Part shown: piece by piece, positions 1 to 11,804 of the stretch
Layout: the number at the start of each line of letters is the position of its first letter
Numbering within the stretch: position 1 is the first letter of the stretch
NCBI GenBank assembly: GCA_025531455.1
Contig: JAMYHL010000016.1
Location: 248,001-312,000 of the forward strand
Source of the DNA: Apiotrichum sp. Y4204
Taxonomy: Eukaryota; Basidiomycota; Tremellomycetes; Trichosporonales; Trichosporonaceae
Length of the DNA stretch: 64,000 nt
Direction: 5' to 3'
The notes under the pieces: model-generated
Seen by the model: the letters and a program-made list of their open reading frames with translations, nothing else
Told to the model about the DNA's origin: nothing
Database searches by the model: none
Translations under genes and position numbers: made by a program

Positions 1-2191
1 ACCAGTTCACGAGTGCTGAACTTGACAACACGTTTGCCGTGCTGGACGTTCACAAACTCCTTCGGCAGGGAGCTAGAATCTTCAAGCTCCTCTGATTGAC
101 AAAAGAATCGATAACCACCTTCATTCCATTCCAGTTTGGCCGAAATGCCATGGTCGGCTGCAAGATAAGAGAGGTCGCCCTTACCATCACTTACTTTCAA
201 GTGACTTGGTCACTATGCAATGGTGAGCACGACGACACGTCACACTGTTAGGACCCACACTCCATAATGTCGTTAACATTCTCCTCGTAAGTCGAGCGGG
301 CCAAGTCAAGGAGTTGACTGAAGTTCTCTTTAATGGCAAAGAGCTTGGCGTTTTTAGCAATCTGGCGTTTGGACGCCCTCGCTTGAGGCAATGTGACTTC
401 CATGTTGAGTCGTTCTTCAGATTAGCATCTTCTTCGTTTGCCGGAAGACTACCTTCGATAATTTGACGCATTTCCAGAATACCAGGATGACACAACGCCT
501 GCCGCGCATGAGCTGTTTGTCATTGTATAACCTACTCTCTCTGTGAGGTGCACAACGGAAGAGCTGCTACCACGGAGGGCGGAAGCCAACACGGGAAGGG
601 CGGTGACAACGGTACGCAGTTGCAGCAACAGCCCAATACGGTGTTCAGTGGCCGAAGCCAGACCATCGTTGCTGTGACTCTGCGCGAACTATCTATCAGA
701 TACGTGTGATTAGAAGTAATGAGCCTACACCAGCAATCAAACGGTCAAAATCAAGCTTTGGATAGGTTAGTCATCTGCATACTCAGCGGATCTCACTCCT
801 TCCAGGGGCTTGAGATTCTTGCGGATTGCTCGAAGTCTGTCAGGATGAAGAACGAGTTCTGAGATAGGTGAGAATAACGCGATCGGGACATCAATGCTGC
901 CATACCCTCGACAACATCGAGACGCTTATCAATGATACTCTGCGCTGATGGGGTGAGCAAGGCAGAGGCCGTACTGGGCGTCCTACAGTTACTCGGTTGA
1001 AGGATTGAAGAACGGAGAAGCCTCATGCCCATTCCAGTGTAGCATGAGTTGAGTGTAGCTGTCCGAGTGAGCGTCTTGGCACATACAATAATTATGTACA
1101 ATAGAGCGTATTAGAACTCTTGGTCGTGAGATTGTTGTGCACCAGCTCAAGGTTGCGGGCAGTCTCAGAATCGATGAACATTTGGCCTTCTGTGAGTAAA
1201 ACAGCTGCCAAGGACTTTCCAACCTTTCAGTGTTTCGTATTTGATCAGCAAGGACGAGCTATTCAAGTGGAAGCCCTGCTTTGCGGATAAATAGAGTAGC
1301 AGGGCCGACGCAGCACACAGTGCGTAATAACGATCTTTCGCCACCGACAACATTGAAGACTTGGTGTCATCATCAATGCAAAACCGTTTCAAAAGTTCAA
1401 TGCCTGCGGTAAGCAATCGGATCGAAGCCATCTCGATCGGTGTGACTAACCATTCTCTGCATTCCATTGGGACCTTGGCGTGGCCTGGCATTTGACATGG
1501 AACTCGGTCTCAATCCGTTCCACGAGTGCCCATGGGGTCTCGGAACGGAATGCCGCACCGCGGAGACTCTGGTGAATCTCAGGTTCCGTGATGAGCACTG
1601 TACGAGGTGCGTGAATTGTCAAGTAATGCAATGTCTTGGGGTAGCCTGGAGTATCAGCCTCTGTCTCGAAGACACCCTGCGGCTACTAACACGAACTGTC
1701 CGCAACCTGGCGCGAGAAGTTAGGATGAAGACGCCAATGATCTCATTTGTGCGTACCTGTGTGAGAGTCATCTGGGGTATGTCAGATCCGCAGATACATC
1801 GCACTTACCCTCCCAGTATCAACGTTGAGCGCAGCCAGGCCGACTTCCAACCCGACGTCTAAAAGTGGGTCAGTCGGGGCCATCCTGTGCCACAGGACCC
1901 ACTTTTGCCACGAATGACGGCAATGACGTACTCGCCACCTTCCCCCAAAACAGAACCTGTTGTACTGGCCCTGACGGACGCTGCACCAGACTGTCTACCC
2001 TGAGACGCGGCCGAGACCCGGCGAGAGGAGCTCATAAAGGTCATTGGTGAAGTCGAGGATGGAGGAAGGCCCTTATTGTTCCTCCCAGTTTCCGATCTCG
2101 GTCCGGTAGTACCCATGACGGCGGAGTGCCGTGACCCTGGGCGGCCGGAACCATCTCTTGAGATCGCGGGGGAACGCGATGCGGAACTCAT
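1..2191 (-). CDS. MSH4: MutS homologue MSH4, meiotic crossover factor (3' partial)
   Basis: MSH4 pairs with MSH5 as a clamp that stabilises recombination intermediates in meiosis. The ATG is at 2191-2189. About 521 residues lie in the window and the C-terminal MutS ATPase runs off the left edge. A Ser/Arg-rich tail of about 85 residues leads into EYVIAVIRGKN, which begins the connector region; no mismatch-recognition domain I is seen, as usual for MSH4. Family blocks include MFIDSETARNLELVHNN, SIIDKRLDVVEE, LDFDRLIAG and ATEHRIGLLLQL. Fourteen exons (+ coordinates): 1903-2191, 1809-1858, 1757-1771 (a 15-nt micro-exon), 1451-1676, 1224-1403, 1100-1189, 993-1058, 906-944, 797-858, 729-755, 536-679, 453-498, 255-381, 1-204. 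The 382-452 intron is the least certain, because its sequence is also open in the upstream frame. MSH5 is excluded mainly by the N-terminal region and the EGQMFIDSET block. Confidence 0.85.
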
Positions 2192-5100
2192 GAATGTTGT
2201 TCTTTGTGAACAAGGAGAGTGCGAGGTGTTGCTGCGGTGCAGAGCACTTGTAAAATGAATGGAAACACGAGAACTGTTGAGATGCAGTAGATTGGGGAAG
2301 GAAGAAAACTTGTGAGATGGAACAACATAACGCAGAAGTAAGTATTGTATATTGTATATTGTACCATGGGGAGGGAAATGGACACCGTTGCATCATTGCA
2401 GCGATTGTATCCGGTCGAGGGACATGGGACAGAGCTTTGGTCGAGACATACTGTAGGGAAGGTCGAGAAGGAAGGTAAAGCCCAGTCGATCCAGTCATCT
2501 CCAGTCGGCGTCTAGTAGTTTTGGTGCATCTTTGAGCTGTCAATACGTCCGTGCGCGCAGTTGTTGACCTGTGGGCCTGTGCGGAATGCAAGATCGCGAG
2601 AACTGCATTGTCTGCATGTCCGCAAATGCTGTATGCTGCCTGCTGCGATCTCCGATCGGCGACCTCCGCCTCAATATTGCAATTTGTGGCATCGCGCACT
2701 GCAAGCTGCAGGCGATGCCAGCTTGCATCTTTGCAAAAGGTTGCTTTCCAATGCATGGCGCTTCATGTGTGCAGTATGCTGTCAAGACAAAGACACTGTA
2801 GCATCTTGTTGAAGATTGCAGGGGTGCATAGGTAAGCCAAAGCCACAAATGTGAGGCTAGTAACCGGTTTACCCAATCTGACGCCAGCCAAAGCCACAGG
2901 CATTATGCATAGTTAGGCGACTTTTGCCCACACAGAGAGCTGCGCAATACGCTATTGCGCAGGGAGCAGGTGCCGTCCCGGGTACCCTTCGTGCCACAAA
3001 ATCCTAGATCTGCCTCTTAACGTTGTCAGTTCCGTCGAACGCGTCTATTTAGATATCTTTAAAAGATGCCAACATGCTGGACATGCTGGCCTGATCTGTG
3101 TAGCTTGCAGAGGGTGCTCGGTAAATAGTGCATAGTCCGGTGATCGACACTCATGTCACCGTGACGTCGTGGCTGGCTCTGCCGGGCCCCAAAGATCCAA
3201 AGAGGGCAATCAGTCGCGTTGCCGACGGCGCTTCCGGTTGGGTTTTTGGCCGCAGAGTCGGCGAACGCTGCGACTTCTCGGCGGGCAGTAAGTACATTGG
3301 TACACTGGGCGGCTGACCATAGCTTCCAAATATTCCATATGGGCGTTTCGACGCGCGTCGCGGACTGGCGGTGCTGTGCAATGTTGAACCAGAAATCGGC
3401 AACAGCACGCCGAACGGCACGTCACTCTGACGGAGGGGACCTTTGTCCAAGCCAAATAGTGTTCCTCTGCTGGCAATTTTGGATGCAATCACTTTTAGAC
3501 CAGAGTGGACGACGTCACATGTTACGATCGCAGGGCTCCAGGGCCTCGTTTCCGGTACCTGGTGCCTTACACACGGGCATGTAGAAAGTGTAAAAGCTCT
3601 TGGGGCCTCCGGTGATGTCTGGTATGTGATATAGTAGTGAGAAGGAAAGAACGCAGCTCAGGACGAGAGGGACAACCGAGGTCTGACCCGGACTAATCCG
3701 GTCCGGCGTAATTCGTGGAATCTTGGCAGTTCTCTCCCACTGCCTTTGTACCTGTGTACCCCTGATTTCTCTGACGCTTTACCGCATCATACCAGGCATT
3801 ATTAGGTGAGCCACACAGCCGTCAAGCGGTCCAGGCGCATTGCCGCAGTGCTGCAAGACCCAAGGTTCAGGGAATCAGGGGCTCCGAGGCATCCGCCCTT
3901 TGCGCCTAGGCGCCTTGGACTGTCGTGTGGCCATGTGGCCTTGGATGTGATGCCGGTGCATGCCGATGAGGATCGTGAGGACGGGCTCGAGATTAGGTCC
4001 TGATCCTTCGTCGATGACGCTTTGCCGCCGTAATCTACCCTTGACTGCGGCATGCCGCTTTGTTTGTCTGGATCTCACACCTCGAAGCAGCAATGGTCCT
4101 TATCGTCATCGAGTGACCTGTCCAACAGTGGGGCCGTTGAGCCGTTCCTGCATGCCTCAGACGCTGCCTCAGATGCTGACCTGGCGGTACTCTCTGTTTC
4201 TGACCCTCTGGGTCCCATGCCTTCTGTTGGTCACAGGTACAGCCGCCCCGCGTCGCGCTTTTTAGTTTGGCTTTTGTTCGTTCATTCTGATGCGGCATGA
4301 TGCCGGCCGAGAGGTGCAGATCGAGCATGTGAGCGGAAATGGCGCACGGCTCGCACAGATACGCACCACGTTTGGGGAGGAGTAAGTCCCCATGATCTCC
4401 ATTGCGCCGGCCATTGCCATTTCCCACCCCCAGGAAGTGCCGCAAGTTGATCTATGATCAGTGGATTTCCATTTCCACATTGCTCAAAGCGACGAAACGA
4501 CAAGGCCACAAACAACAAGGTCGACCCGTCAGCGCGGGCGCTCTGTTGCAATGATAGAGTTCTGGTCAGCCTGGCCCCTGTGAAACCTGAGACGAGCCCA
4601 TCGCGGGCTCTCGTGTGGGTTGTTCTGGAGGAATAGTGGGATGCGTGCTTGATTCTCCTCAGCTATTGTGCCATCCAGCTGCGAGGGAACTCCTTCAGTA
4701 CTGCAAAGCGGAGCATGAAGGATCGTGAGGCACATGCTCGAGTATTATTATACATCAAAACATATGGCTATGCACATGCTCATGCCTGCCCACATTTCAT
4801 ATATGCCTTGCCGTCCATTTCCTCGTGCCCTCGTGCCGTCCAAGCCGTCCATCGCGATGATGACGGCGGGGGACGACAGGACATGCGGTATATTGAGGCC
4901 TTGAGGCGGGGGGGGGGGGCGGGGTCCTTTGTGCAGCGGTAGGCGGAAGGAGCTAGGAGATTTATGTGTTTGCGTACCACAAGGCCACAAGGCCAGACCG
5001 CCAGGAGAAAGGTTGTTACCCTAGCCGCTTACCTGACTGCCCTACCGGCGTGCTGGCCCTGCCTGTTTGCGCCCCTGATCCGCCTTTGCACGCGCCTCTG

Positions 5101-5725
5101 GCCCTGTGGCGCTTGTACCTTGTAGTGTACCGTTGCATACTACTGCGGCCGATGGAGTGCGCTAGCACTAGTGCCCCAACATCTAACGAGTCCACAGAGT
5201 GCGGCTAATAATGCATCATGATGCGCAAGCTACGCCGGTGACCTGTCCGACACCAACACTACCATTATACTGCTGCTACTACTAGTACTACTGTCACCAT
5301 CACCATCACCGCCACTTCCACCCTGGTCACCGTTCTTTGTTCTTTCCCCACGCTTTGAGTGTCGGCCATCTTCATTCCTTTTCTCATTCCATCGTCTTGT
5401 CCTGTCCTCCACATTCGCTCGGTCTCAGTTCTCGGTCTCGCGGGGGTCGGTCTCGGTCTCGGACTTGGCTATATCATCTTTGATCAATCAACCTCCAGGG
5501 CTTCGCCACTAGGCTACATCCCGACCTGACGCCAATAACAACAGTAGTGACACTCGACACTTTTCTCTCCAGTAGTGCTACCTTTTGCCTTGATCAGATC
5601 ACAAGGCAAAGAAAAGTGGTATATCACTGTGTGCAACTCGCATCAGTCGTGCACCTTATATGCCAACCACTGTGGAACCTCCGCACTACATAGACCCCAC
5701 ACACAGCTGTCGCCCTCCGTCTATA
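2192..5725. other. 3.5-kb stretch without a supported gene
   Basis: Upstream of MSH4 and of the divergent 5726 gene I find only overlapping unsupported ORFs on both strands. It holds a perfect inverted repeat (2940-2962), a direct repeat of agccaaagccaca near 2834 and 2887, a run of twelve or more G at about 4908-4920, trinucleotide-like ctg/cta and cac/cat repeats at about 5268-5325, and cggtctcg repeats at about 5418-5460. It should contain the promoters of both flanking genes. Confidence 0.5.
2940..2962. repeat. Perfect 10-bp inverted repeat with a 3-nt loop
   Basis: ctgcgcaata (2940-2949) is followed by cgc and then tattgcgcag (2953-2962), its exact reverse complement. It lies in the gene-free stretch about 750 bp upstream of the MSH4 start. 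The role is unknown; it could be a palindromic protein-binding site or a chance hairpin. Confidence 0.7.
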
Positions 5726-8071
5726 ATGTCCTGCGTTGCATCAGAGTCGCCTGCCAGTCCCAACCTTTCTCCCACCTACAGTGGATGTGGATCTGCCGAA
5801 AGCAGGTGAGTACCCAACCACGAGCCTGTGCTAAACGATTTGCAGATTGTCGTCTCAATCGCCAGACAAGGTCAAACTGCGGGTGAGTGGGAAATAAACA
5901 CAATCGGGTTGCGTAGCGATCAGAGCCGGCCCAACCATCCCCCCAAAGCTTGTTACACATTGTTCCGTGTCCATCTCCCATCTCTCCTAGTCGCCGTTGC
6001 CATTGATTCCTCTATCCTGTGACCCACATCAACTTCAGTTGCTGATACAACCCGTTCAGTCCTTGCCGCGAAACACCCATTCTCCGATCGCACAGTCTCC
6101 GCGAAACCCTCGACCGCATCCTCTATCGCAGCCCCCTATAACCAACGTTGAATACCCGATGTTCTCTAGCCCAAGGGTTGAAACATCCAGCCTCCCTTCC
6201 AGACGACTATCGTATCCGGTTTCATACTGTTCAGAACCAGCTATGCTGTCATCACCGGTGATGGACGAAAGGCCACTTTTGCGCGACGATGTCCGGTCGC
6301 AGCCAAAAGCCCACAACTCTATTGCTAAAGAGCCTCTCGGTCACACAGTCCCTTGGACTTGCGGCGACCAAACATGGCGTGCGCTACTGAGTCAAACTGT
6401 TGACGTTGAGTGGCTGGGATCGGTATCGGTCTCAAGGCTTATGGCTGAGGTATGGAAGCACGGTGGCCCTAGCCTTGTAAGTCCCATTGTGGAGCTCCGC
6501 TGACAACAGGTGTCGGAACGTGCCCTCTGGTCGAATGTTCTTTGCGCGTTGGCTCAGCCAATGCATGGAGGCCCCTTCCGTGCGCCACCCCCTCAGCAAA
6601 TGGCCGAATTAACTTTGGCGTTGCAGGCCTTGTATAACGTCGCGATTCGTCCCAACGAGGTGACCATCATCTCAGGCTTCCTTTCCTCTCTGTGCACAGA
6701 GGTAACGGATGGGAAAACGGACAACGACAAAGGCCAAGTGTACGGGGCCTGGACACCGACTAAGGGGGTTGCGGAAGTCGACCTGTCACAGTGGACGACC
6801 TTGACACCCGGCTTGGAATGGCCATCACTTAGCACAACTTTATCGTCCGGATCGGAGCTGACACCACGTCGGTCATTCTCCCCTGCTCTTGGCTTGCCTC
6901 CGATACAGTTACTGGATACTATGGAGGCAACTTCGCGACCAGCATCGCGGGGAGACGAGGATGGAATCCAGGCAATCGACGAGATTCTAGCGCAGTTGGA
7001 AGATGACAAAGTCATGCGGGAAAATGAGCCTTCGCTGGCAGCTTCATCGTCTTCCGACCACGACTCACTAGTCAAAGCTGAATCGGTGTCTGGCAGTGCT
7101 ACAAGCTCCCGCTCAGAAAGTGTCACGACCCCCGTCGACTCGGCCGCTCGCTCTGCTTCACCATTCGTCTCTGCGGTATCACACTTTTCTGCGACACCTG
7201 CAAGCTCAAATGTTCCTTTTGTCTCCAGTTGTTCAGAACCCTGCGAGCAATCCCCGGCCGAGCAGGAAAGCGTTCGAAACCGCCAGCCTCCGTCCATGCA
7301 ACTAGCCCTTCCTCCGGTACCCTTCATTCCACCCCCACCCATGTGCATGTTCTTCTCTCCGGCATTCCGCGACTTGCAGCAGGGCAAGGTCGGTGTCTGG
7401 AAAGGAGATCTGACCATCCGCGGTCGTGGCGGCGGTACCTTCAACATTCTGATTGTTGGTGAACAAGGGACCGATGACTTGTGGTGAGTCTCTCATGACT
7501 TTGCGACGCATTGCGTGCTGATATCCAAGGCAATCCCAACTTTGGGGAGAGACACTGTCGTATCCGCCTGGCCCAGTCGTAACGGAGAGTTGCACTGCCA
7601 CGATGATCCCCGTGTCAACTTTGGCGCGCGAAGGATTATTACCTGTGACGATGGGCATGGTGCTCTGCAATGGTGACAACATTGATCAGTATGTCTCCAT
7701 GGTACAAGGTCTACACGCAGAAGGAGTTGTGAGTACTCATGCGCATCACGGCTGCTAACATACAGGCGTTCCATCTGCCCGGATCGACACTGCCGATAGT
7801 GTTCCTTCCCGCCAAGTTTGATTCTTCTGATCCTCTTCAACGCCTTGGGGTCGCGTTCATGACCAAGGGGGGTGTTCCTCCAACCCCATCACAAAACCCT
7901 TCAATGGAATGTTCGGAGAGTGCCAGCGAAGGACGCTCGAAAAAGAAACGCCGTAAGAACAGCACGGGAGCCAAAAGCCAGCCTGAACTATCCATGCCTC
8001 CAAAAGTCCGCCCACGCCGTAAAAGTGCGCCAGGACGCTCGAAACCAGTGAGAGAAATGACTTCCACGTGA
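5726..8071 (+). CDS. Nuclear protein of unknown function, possible SPOC/Med25-like C-terminal domain
   Basis: Six exons (5726-5805, 5846-5882, 5991-6476, 6510-7483, 7530-7728, 7766-8071) give 693 residues in one clean frame. Introns are 33-108 bp. The N-terminal third is Pro/Ser-rich. A conserved-looking helical stretch (ALWSNVLCALAQPMHGGPF, LTLALQALYNVAI) follows, then a long Ser/Glu-rich linker. After that comes a compact, probably beta-rich region starting VWKGDLTIRGRGGGTFNILI and ending LPIVFLPAKFDSSDPLQRLG. The C-terminus has basic clusters (KKKRRKN, RPRRKSAPGRSK) typical of nuclear localisation. The VWKGDL start followed by paired strands recalls SPOC and Med25/PTOV barrels, but this is a weak fold-level impression. 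I do not recognise the gene. Confidence 0.7.
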
Positions 8072-9013
8072 GATGGTAGGGCGTGGTGATCGTCGTGATT
8101 ACCCGGGACCATGAGACGCCCCGTCATACCATCGAGTCTTGTATTGTAACTTGTAGCCCAACATGGTCAGCTTGTGTAGATGAGCAGGTACATTGTACAG
8201 TGGGTGTCAATGCAGTTTGGGATTAATCGTCTATCGAACAAGCGATCTGGGGAGCTGGTGACGACGAGGTACTACCAGTTCAGCATTGACTCCACCGACT
8301 GGTGATCAGTGATAGCTGTGATCAGTCATGACTGCCGGATGCCGGCTGCCACAGTAGGGAAATTTCGCATATACGTGTATTTTACAAATGTCGTCATATC
8401 ATTCCCACAGAGAGCACAGAGCGTGGCAATCACGCTTTTACTTTAATAGCCCTAGTGCCAGCAGCTTAGTGCCAGCAGCTCTTGTTCAGAGGGTACTCAG
8501 AGGGTACTTACTGATCATTGTCGGTGGCCTGTGAGCGATATGGGCACTACTGTTCGGATCACCCCGGCGATGGTTTATGAAGCTATAGCAGAGCATGCGG
8601 ACTTCACACACGCCTCCATTCACACCCATGATATGAGTTTCATATGCACACTAATAGCAGTAGTAGTGGCAGCCAAGCTGCAAGCAAGCTGGTTCTAATG
8701 ATGAGATGGGGAACATGGGTGGTGGAGGCTGGATTAGCCGAGACTAACTACAATCTGCCTCCGCTACATACTACGGTTCGAGCAATTGTAATAGCAGCTC
8801 TCCCAAAGATAAGGTCAGTCTTAACGGACAGACAAATGAGGTGTAGCATGTTATTGGCTCATTTAATTGGCGGGCCATGGCTCATAGGGGGACCCCATCG
8901 GAGAAGTCTCCATATCCATCCGTCGTCGAGCGCGCCGAGTGTCGCCGGGTTGTTTGCTCATCGACCTGACCATTGTCCCCACTTGATCACCACTCCCTAT
9001 ATACTTTAAAAAA
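8072..9013. other. Intergenic region, promoter of the MICOS gene
   Basis: No gene is seen. It holds two short tandem duplications (agtgccagcagct twice near 8454-8480; cagagggtact twice near 8488-8512). A pair of inverted CCAAT boxes near 8853-8870 is listed separately. A TATATA at 8998-9003 lies only 11 nt before the ATG, too close to act as a normal TATA box. Confidence 0.5.
8853..8870. promoter_or_regulatory. Paired inverted CCAAT boxes upstream of the MICOS gene
   Basis: ATTGG (CCAAT on the minus strand) occurs at 8853-8857 and 8866-8870, about 145-160 bp before the ATG at 9014. In fungi CCAAT is bound by the HAP (Hap2/3/5) complex, which activates respiratory and mitochondrial genes. The pentamer is short, so the assignment rests on pairing, position and the mitochondrial target gene. 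Confidence 0.4.
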
Positions 9014-10441
9014 ATGGCGGCCTTCCAGCGTCTCTTCAGGGCCTCCGTCGCCCCCACCGCGGCCATGGGCGGTGCCCTCTTCGCGACTTCGGCGGTCATC
9101 CTCGCCGACGAGGGCGTCGTCCCGGGACGCACCCTCACCGGCGACAAGGTGGGTACCGCGAGGGCGCGCAAGGCGGCAGCGGCGCAGCCTATCTTGCCAT
9201 GTCTGGCGCTGAACGCTGTGCCTTGGGACGAAGCGAACGCGTCGCTTTCAGATAACAGCGAACATGAACATGACAGTCTAACGCCCAGCTCCCGATCTAC
9301 TCGTCGGCCTCAGCCGAGCCGCCCATCACGCTCATTGCGACGCACAACTCGCTCACTCCGTACATCGCCACCGCGCGCGAGGCGACGTCCTCGGCCGTCC
9401 GGAGCGCACGGAAAGTCGTCGAGGACGGTGTTGGCAAGTGGATTGGCTTTGAGCGTAAGGTCGAACGTGAGTGTTGAGTTTCAATTGGTGACCGCGAGTT
9501 CGGGCGATATTGGGTGCGCGAAGTCAGTTGCGTGGACCTTGTTCTGGGTTGGGCTGTCTGCGCTCAGCCCGCTGGCGCGTATGTGCGGCGTCACAACCGT
9601 GAACGGGCGACAATATGCTCGGGCGGCTCTTGCTCGATCAACGACAACGTCCAACCGTTATGACGAAACGGTCCACAGAGCTGACTCTTTAGGCGAGGTC
9701 AAGACCATCATCCCCAAGGACGAGCCTTTGACCCCTGGCATCATTTACGTCCTCGTTGCCGGCCTCACTGGTTCTGTTCTGACGCGCACCCGCGCCTTCC
9801 CCATCCGCTTCCTCGCGCCTCCTCTCTTCACCCTTGCCGCCCTCCCCTACTTCCTGCCCCACACGGCCCACAACCTCCGCCAGTACGTTTCGGAACTCGA
9901 GGACAGGCATATGCCCGAGTTCGCCGCATCGCACGACCGCTTCAACCAGTCGCTCGCTATGCACTGGCACATCGGCCTCGACAAGCTCCGCGGTGCGTCG
10001 GACGAGGCTCGCGTCTGGTCGTCGCAGGCCGTCCACTCCGTCGAGGAGGCCACTGGTCTCAAGGTCGCCGAGGCTGTCCGCCTTGGCCAGGAGCGCGTCC
10101 ACTACGCCAAGGCCAAGGTTGCCGAGCCTTTCGAGACTGCTACCCAGGCCGCTAGGAACGCTCAGGTTCCTCCTCCTGCCCCTATCGCCGTCGAGGTGCA
10201 GCCTATCGCTGTCGTTGTCGCCCCCGTCGAGACCGCTGTCCAGGCTGAGGCCGCTGTTCTTCCCATCCAGGCGGTCGAGACCGTTGCGGTCGAGGTCCCC
10301 GCGGCCGCTGTCCCCGCGGTTGTCCCCACGCCTGCTGCCGCGCCCGTCGCTGCTGCCGTCAAGCCCGCCGGGGACAAGCCTGAGAAGCCCCGGGACGTCG
10401 TTGCCGCGCCCGTCTCGGACAACGGCAAGCGTCTCGTTTAG
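9014..10441 (+). CDS. MIC26: MICOS complex subunit of the apolipoprotein O family (MIC26/MIC27)
   Basis: This inner-membrane protein of the MICOS complex shapes cristae junctions. Exons 9014-9148, 9289-9466 and 9693-10441 encode 353 residues. The start MAAFQRLFRASVAPTAAMGG is a short hydrophobic, weakly basic lead. The family core follows: LPIYSSASAEPPITL, then VREVKTIIPKDEPLTPGIIY with hydrophobic stretches VLVAGLTGSVLTRTRAFPIR and FLAPPLFTLAALPYFLPHTA (two membrane helices). A helical segment after the second helix carries the recurrent VxxA-type amphipathic pattern. The C-terminus is an Ala/Val/Pro-rich low-complexity tail of about 100 residues that is probably lineage-specific. Introns of 140 and 226 bp are long for this locus. 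The gene converges with NAS2, with 89 bp between stops. MIC26 and MIC27 cannot be told apart by eye. Confidence 0.85.
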   Translation: MAAFQRLFRASVAPTAAMGGALFATSAVILADEGVVPGRTLTGDKVGTARARKAAAAQPILPCLALNAVPWDEANASLSDNSEHEHDSLTPSSRSTRRPQPSRPSRSLRRTTRSLRTSPPRARRRPRPSGAHGKSSRTVLASGLALSVRSNVSVEFQLVTASSGDIGCAKSVAWTLFWVGLSALSPLARMCGVTTVNGRQYARAALARSTTTSNRYDETVHRADSLGEVKTIIPKDEPLTPGIIYVLVAGLTGSVLTRTRAFPIRFLAPPLFTLAALPYFLPHTAHNLRQYVSELEDRHMPEFAASHDRFNQSLAMHWHIGLDKLRGASDEARVWSSQAVHSVEEATGLKVAEAVRLGQERVHYAKAKVAEPFETATQAARNAQVPPPAPIAVEVQPIAVVVAPVETAVQAEAAVLPIQAVETVAVEVPAAAVPAVVPTPAAAPVAAAVKPAGDKPEKPRDVVAAPVSDNGKRLV

Positions 10442-10530
10442 AATGGATAACATCATTTCCTAGCATGCATATGCAAGCATGTCACTGAAACCGATAACCA
10501 TAATTTACAGACACGGATTGTCGGAGCTCA

Positions 10531-11521
10531 TTACATAGGGAGGATATGGCAGCCGAGAAGTCCCCGCCCGCCCCAACCCCTGCGAGGCGTAAGGCGCAGC
10601 ATCTTGCGTTGTGACCCGCGAACCACGAGAAGCGTCATGGGAAGCTGTGGTGTCAGATCTGACACAGGCCGTGGGAACAAGCCGATTGATCGAGCAATGT
10701 GTGTGACTCACATCTTCTGAACGTGCGACCACTGGCCCGATATGCTGGAATGCATCACTGCTGCTGGCAGTAATCCCGGAGAAAGAGTAGATGATGTCGC
10801 CAGCCATGAGACCCTGGTGTGGTCAGCGTGAATAGCGTATGCGGACGTACAGAATCGGCAGCAGGGCTGTCAGCTGCGACGGCGTTGACACGCGCGAGCT
10901 GCCGCTCGGGCCACGACTCGGGCATCTCAAGCTGCGGCTCGCGGTGTCCGTTCGTGTCGCGCGAGAATGTCGGTGGTCGCTGGACATGGTCAACGGGAGC
11001 GCCTGGTGCGGGCGCGACAATGGAGGCGCTCGTGGGCGACGTCGAGGGCTCGAATGCCGTCTCTAGCGCGGTTGCCAGGCGCCGCGTCACCTCCGTACGG
11101 TCGTTGTACAGCCGCACGAGGGCGGCGCGCGCGTGCCGGATCGCGTACTGCCTGTCAGGTTCACATACTTGGAGGAATGCTTGATAGTGCATGCAAAATA
11201 CCACAGTCTGTACGCACCACATCAATGTCGCCCCGCGGGTAACCTTCGGGGTCGACGAGGGGCGTGTCCTGCGATGCACCGTGCTGCTGTAAGCGACTAG
11301 AACTCGTGGGTGCCGCAGCGATGTCCAGTACGAACCGAAGCCAAAACGGCCTTGAGCGCGTCCTAAAGTCAGAGATGAAGAGCTTTCCGGCTCACGATTT
11401 CACTCTCAATGTCGTCCTTGCGTTGCATGAGGGCGCGAGCATATTCGCGCGGCTCGCCGGGATACGCCTCTGGGTGCGGCAGCGGTAGCGAGATCGGCTC
11501 AGCAGGCGTCGGGAGTGACAT
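10531..11521 (-). CDS. NAS2: 26S proteasome regulatory-particle assembly chaperone Nas2/PSMD9
   Basis: Nas2 (p27) binds the C-terminus of Rpt5 and times assembly of the proteasome base in the cytosol and nucleus. Six exons (11396-11521, 11336-11350, 11218-11286, 10851-11147, 10712-10813, 10531-10644) give 240 residues. Family hallmarks in order: REYARALMQRKDDIESEI helix, then TPLVDPEGYPRGDIDVYAIR and HARAALVRLYNDRTEVTRRL helices, then a PDZ domain (ARVNAVAADSPAADSGLMAG through FSGITA), then the C-terminal MLRLTPRRGWGGRGLLGCHI, the usual PSMD9 ending. Exon 2 is only 15 nt. The acceptor at 11284-11290 is a tandem NAGNAG, so one Gln may vary. A 40-50 residue Pro/Ser-rich linker precedes the PDZ. 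It is divergent from MET22. Confidence 0.9.
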
Positions 11522-11804
11522 TGTTATTAGATTAGTGACAGGCGGGATAGTGGGAATGGATGAAGATAACGCAATCGTAATCGTGTGGCAACGGCCAAGC
11601 CAAGCGTCGGTGCGCGGCGGCCAGGTCCGGTGAATGAGGGGCCGCGGCTGTCGGGAATTTCCAGGATGACGTGCAACACCGCGAGAGGTTGAGCATTCCC
11701 GATTCCCGATTCAGATCCAACATCGCAACAACAACAGAAGGGAAACGATACTTTTTCCGCTTCCACTTTCTCCATCTACATCTATCTCTCGCCGTGCATC
11801 TTGC
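11522..11804. promoter_or_regulatory. Divergent promoter between NAS2 and MET22
   Basis: About 283 bp separate the NAS2 ATG from the first in-frame MET22 ATG on the other strand, so both promoters must share this interval. I see no CCAAT or TATA box in good position. A pyrimidine-rich tract (about 11756-11800, rich in tctc and atct) precedes MET22 and probably marks its start region. Confidence 0.45.

Noticed and set aside
2073..2756. A 227-codon minus-strand ORF overlapping the MSH4 start
   Set aside because: It overlaps the real MSH4 first exon in another frame and has no recognisable features.
8998..9003. TATATA as a TATA box for the MICOS gene
   Set aside because: It is only 11 nt before the ATG, leaving no room for a transcription start and leader.
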